A DNA stretch of 64,000 bases from Labilibaculum sp. (GTDB lineage: Bacteria > Bacteroidota > Bacteroidia > Bacteroidales > Marinifilaceae). Of this stretch, positions 62,459-64,000 are shown in pieces. The position numbers and the translations under genes were made by a program. Numbering within the stretch: position 1 is the first letter of the stretch; every line of letters begins with the position of its first letter. Where the stretch lies: the NCBI GenBank assembly GCA_016342745.1, contig JAEINT010000001.1:1-64000 (forward strand). Reading direction: 5' to 3'. The notes under the pieces are model-generated. The model had not been told where the DNA came from, made no database searches, and saw only the letters and a list, made by a program, of their open reading frames with translations.

Positions 62459-63803
62459 ACACTACAATATTGTTTTATTTATTCGTCTAATTTTTGTGAT
62501 TTTCATTGCGGGAGCAATTGGTTTCTGCGTGTCCATCCAAAACTATTATCTACTGTCAGTATTTCTTTTAATAGAGCTTCTACTTGTATGGCGATTGTTA
62601 TTCTTTTTGCGCAAAACACACAAGCAAATTAATTATTTTGTTCAGGCAATAAAAAATGAAGATACTACGCTGCGATTTCCCGAAAAGACTGGCAATAGGA
62701 TCATTGATGAATTGCATCAAAGTTTGAATGAGCTGAATGGAATTTTGCAGGATGTTCAGGTGAAAAGTAAAATTAAAGAAAAGTACTTTGGTGAGATTCT
62801 TCAGAACATTGCCACCGGTGTTGTGGTCTTAACTGAAGATGGTTTTGTGACCGATGTTAATTCATCAGCATTGGAGTTGACAAGTCTACAAACCTTCACC
62901 CATATTAAGCAATTGGAACATATCGATGCAAAATTTTCAAAAGGCCTAATCGAGTTAAAAAATAAGGAGAAGAAAGTGCTTGACCTTCTTTTGCAAAAGG
63001 AGAAAGTACAAGTGATAACTCGCTGTACGGTTATCCGATTGGAGAATGAGGATGTAAAATTAATAACGCTTCAGGATATTAGAGGTGAGTTGGAAAGAAA
63101 AGAGGTAGATGCTTGGGTAAAGTTAATTCGTGTTTTAAGTCATGAAATTATGAATTCATTGGCTCCAGTAACGTCAATATCCCAATCATTAAAAGGAATT
63201 TGGGAGCAAAAACTAGAGCTTGCAGAAAATCAACCAATAGATATTCATGTTGAGAAGACGATTAATGGATTAGGTGTAATTACAGAAATGAGTGAAGGCT
63301 TAATTCGTTTTGTTCAATCGTACCGAATTCTATCTAAAGCTCCTGAACCTCGCTTAAGTAGTATTGGTATTTACAGCTTTTTCGATCGCTTGAATATCTT
63401 ACTATCTCCTATAAAGGAGGGTTTCTCAGGGAATTTAAACTTACTTCCACCAGCTAAAAATTTCCATTTTATTGCCGACGAACAAATGATGGTTCAGGTT
63501 ATTATCAATTTGGTAAAGAATGCTTCTGAGGCAATCAACGGACAAGGATTAGAAAATGGTAATGGCTCGGAGATTAGGGTTACGGCTATTAAATCAGGAG
63601 AAATTACTTCGATTAAAGTAAGTGATAATGGCCCTGGAATAACAGATGAAATTGCCGATGAAATTTTCATACCATTTTTCACAACAAAGGATAATGGTTC
63701 AGGAATTGGTTTAAGTTATTCTCGTCAGATAATAAGAGCACATGGAGGAAGTTTAAATTGCAGATCGAAAGAGGGTGAGACGGTATTTACATTGAGATGG
63801 TAA
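62448..63803 (+). CDS. Sensor histidine kinase, partner of the NtrC-type regulator
   Basis: 451 residues. Two N-terminal transmembrane helices (about 9-29 and 33-54) are separated by only a few residues, so there is almost no periplasmic sensor. A HAMP-like/coiled linker, a PAS-like domain (about 114-212, ILQNIATGVVVLTEDGFVTDVN) and an H-box with His232 (LSHEIMNSLAPV) follow. The ATPase domain has an N-box (VIINLVKNASEAI), G1 (DNGPGI) and G2 (GSGIGLSYSRQI). The signal is probably sensed in the membrane or cytoplasm, as in NtrY-like or membrane-stress kinases (inference). It overlaps the regulator gene, so the two are translationally coupled. Confidence 0.92.
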   Translation: MAYRHYNIVLFIRLIFVIFIAGAIGFCVSIQNYYLLSVFLLIELLLVWRLLFFLRKTHKQINYFVQAIKNEDTTLRFPEKTGNRIIDELHQSLNELNGILQDVQVKSKIKEKYFGEILQNIATGVVVLTEDGFVTDVNSSALELTSLQTFTHIKQLEHIDAKFSKGLIELKNKEKKVLDLLLQKEKVQVITRCTVIRLENEDVKLITLQDIRGELERKEVDAWVKLIRVLSHEIMNSLAPVTSISQSLKGIWEQKLELAENQPIDIHVEKTINGLGVITEMSEGLIRFVQSYRILSKAPEPRLSSIGIYSFFDRLNILLSPIKEGFSGNLNLLPPAKNFHFIADEQMMVQVIINLVKNASEAINGQGLENGNGSEIRVTAIKSGEITSIKVSDNGPGITDEIADEIFIPFFTTKDNGSGIGLSYSRQIIRAHGGSLNCRSKEGETVFTLRW

Positions 63804-63885
63804 TTTGATTTAAGATTAAAAAAAACATTATTGTTAATTGATTTTTATTAAATTGCTTTATCAATAACGATATAAACCACTTCAG

Positions 63886-64000
63886 ATGTCATCAGCAGGT
63901 CATGTTTTCGATATGATTCGAAGAATTAGAGGAAATAAAGAAGGTTTAACTTCTAATAAAGCAGGTTTCCGCGATAATATTGAAATCAGAGAGAAAAGAA
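63886..64000 (+). CDS. Start of an unrecognised gene, cut by the window end
   Basis: An ATG at 63886 opens a frame that runs to the window end without a stop: MSSAGHVFDMIRRIRGNKEG, then LTSNKAGFRDNIEIREKR. It is a basic, probably helical N-terminus with no signal peptide. I recall similar short basic conserved proteins in Bacteroidota beginning GHVFDMIRR, but no function. The upstream 82 bases are AT-rich with no clear promoter. Confidence 0.6.
   Translation, partial: MSSAGHVFDMIRRIRGNKEGLTSNKAGFRDNIEIREKR

Noticed and set aside
1-64000. CRISPR array, insertion sequence, prophage or integrated element.
   Set aside because: No regularly spaced repeats, transposase, integrase or phage structural genes are seen; gene content and codon use look uniform.

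Overview
The window is a compact, AT-rich stretch of a bacterial chromosome from the phylum Bacteroidota. The evidence is the run of typical gene types (methylmalonyl-CoA mutase pair, Mpl ligase, GIN-domain and LPP20-type exported proteins, MacB/FtsX-type ~790-residue permeases), several promoters of the Bacteroidota sigma form (TTG, ~20 bases, TAnnTTTG), and the near absence of Shine-Dalgarno sequences except at the prfB frameshift. A marine Marinilabiliales/Marinifilaceae-like organism is my best guess, but that is inference. I see no phage, insertion sequence or CRISPR array.

Layout. 1-1530: tRNA-Glu, a peroxide-sensor regulator of the OxyR type, and, divergent from it, a candidate ~170-nt small RNA with its own promoter, three hairpins and a terminator. 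1774-13839: acyl-CoA:acetate CoA-transferase, a TPR sensor kinase that has lost its phospho-accepting histidine, the peptidoglycan recycling ligase Mpl, a metallo-beta-lactamase-fold hydrolase, a small membrane-protein operon, and both subunits of B12-dependent methylmalonyl-CoA mutase. With the CoA-transferase these suggest a succinate/propionate branch. 13943-28860: mixed housekeeping (prfB with a programmed +1 frameshift, prmC-recX, cardiolipin synthase, UDG-like glycosylase, dapD, tsaC, rpsP-rimM) with exported proteins of unknown role. 29155-48666: a DNA polymerase III alpha subunit carrying its own proofreading exonuclease, thioredoxin, DUF58 protein, two rhomboids, mutL, a voltage-gated K+ channel with a zinc ribbon, gmhA, comM, a cation/proton antiporter, pyrophosphatase, and an intergenic stretch (46769-47163) of small hairpins and a structured element.

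48739-63803 is the most coherent system: an envelope ABC export cassette (HlyD-type adaptor, one ATPase, four paralogous FtsX/MacB-like permeases, then an NTF2-fold secreted protein) divergent from an NtrC-type response regulator and its histidine kinase. The intergenic region has two back-to-back sigma-54 (-24/-12) promoters and a perfect GACAAT-C-ATTGTC dyad about 95-105 bases upstream of the transporter promoter. This points to a self-contained, sigma-54-controlled envelope-stress exporter. The four permeases share an almost identical C-terminal block, also at DNA level, while their remaining sequence has diverged. The last 115 bases hold the start of a gene cut by the window edge.
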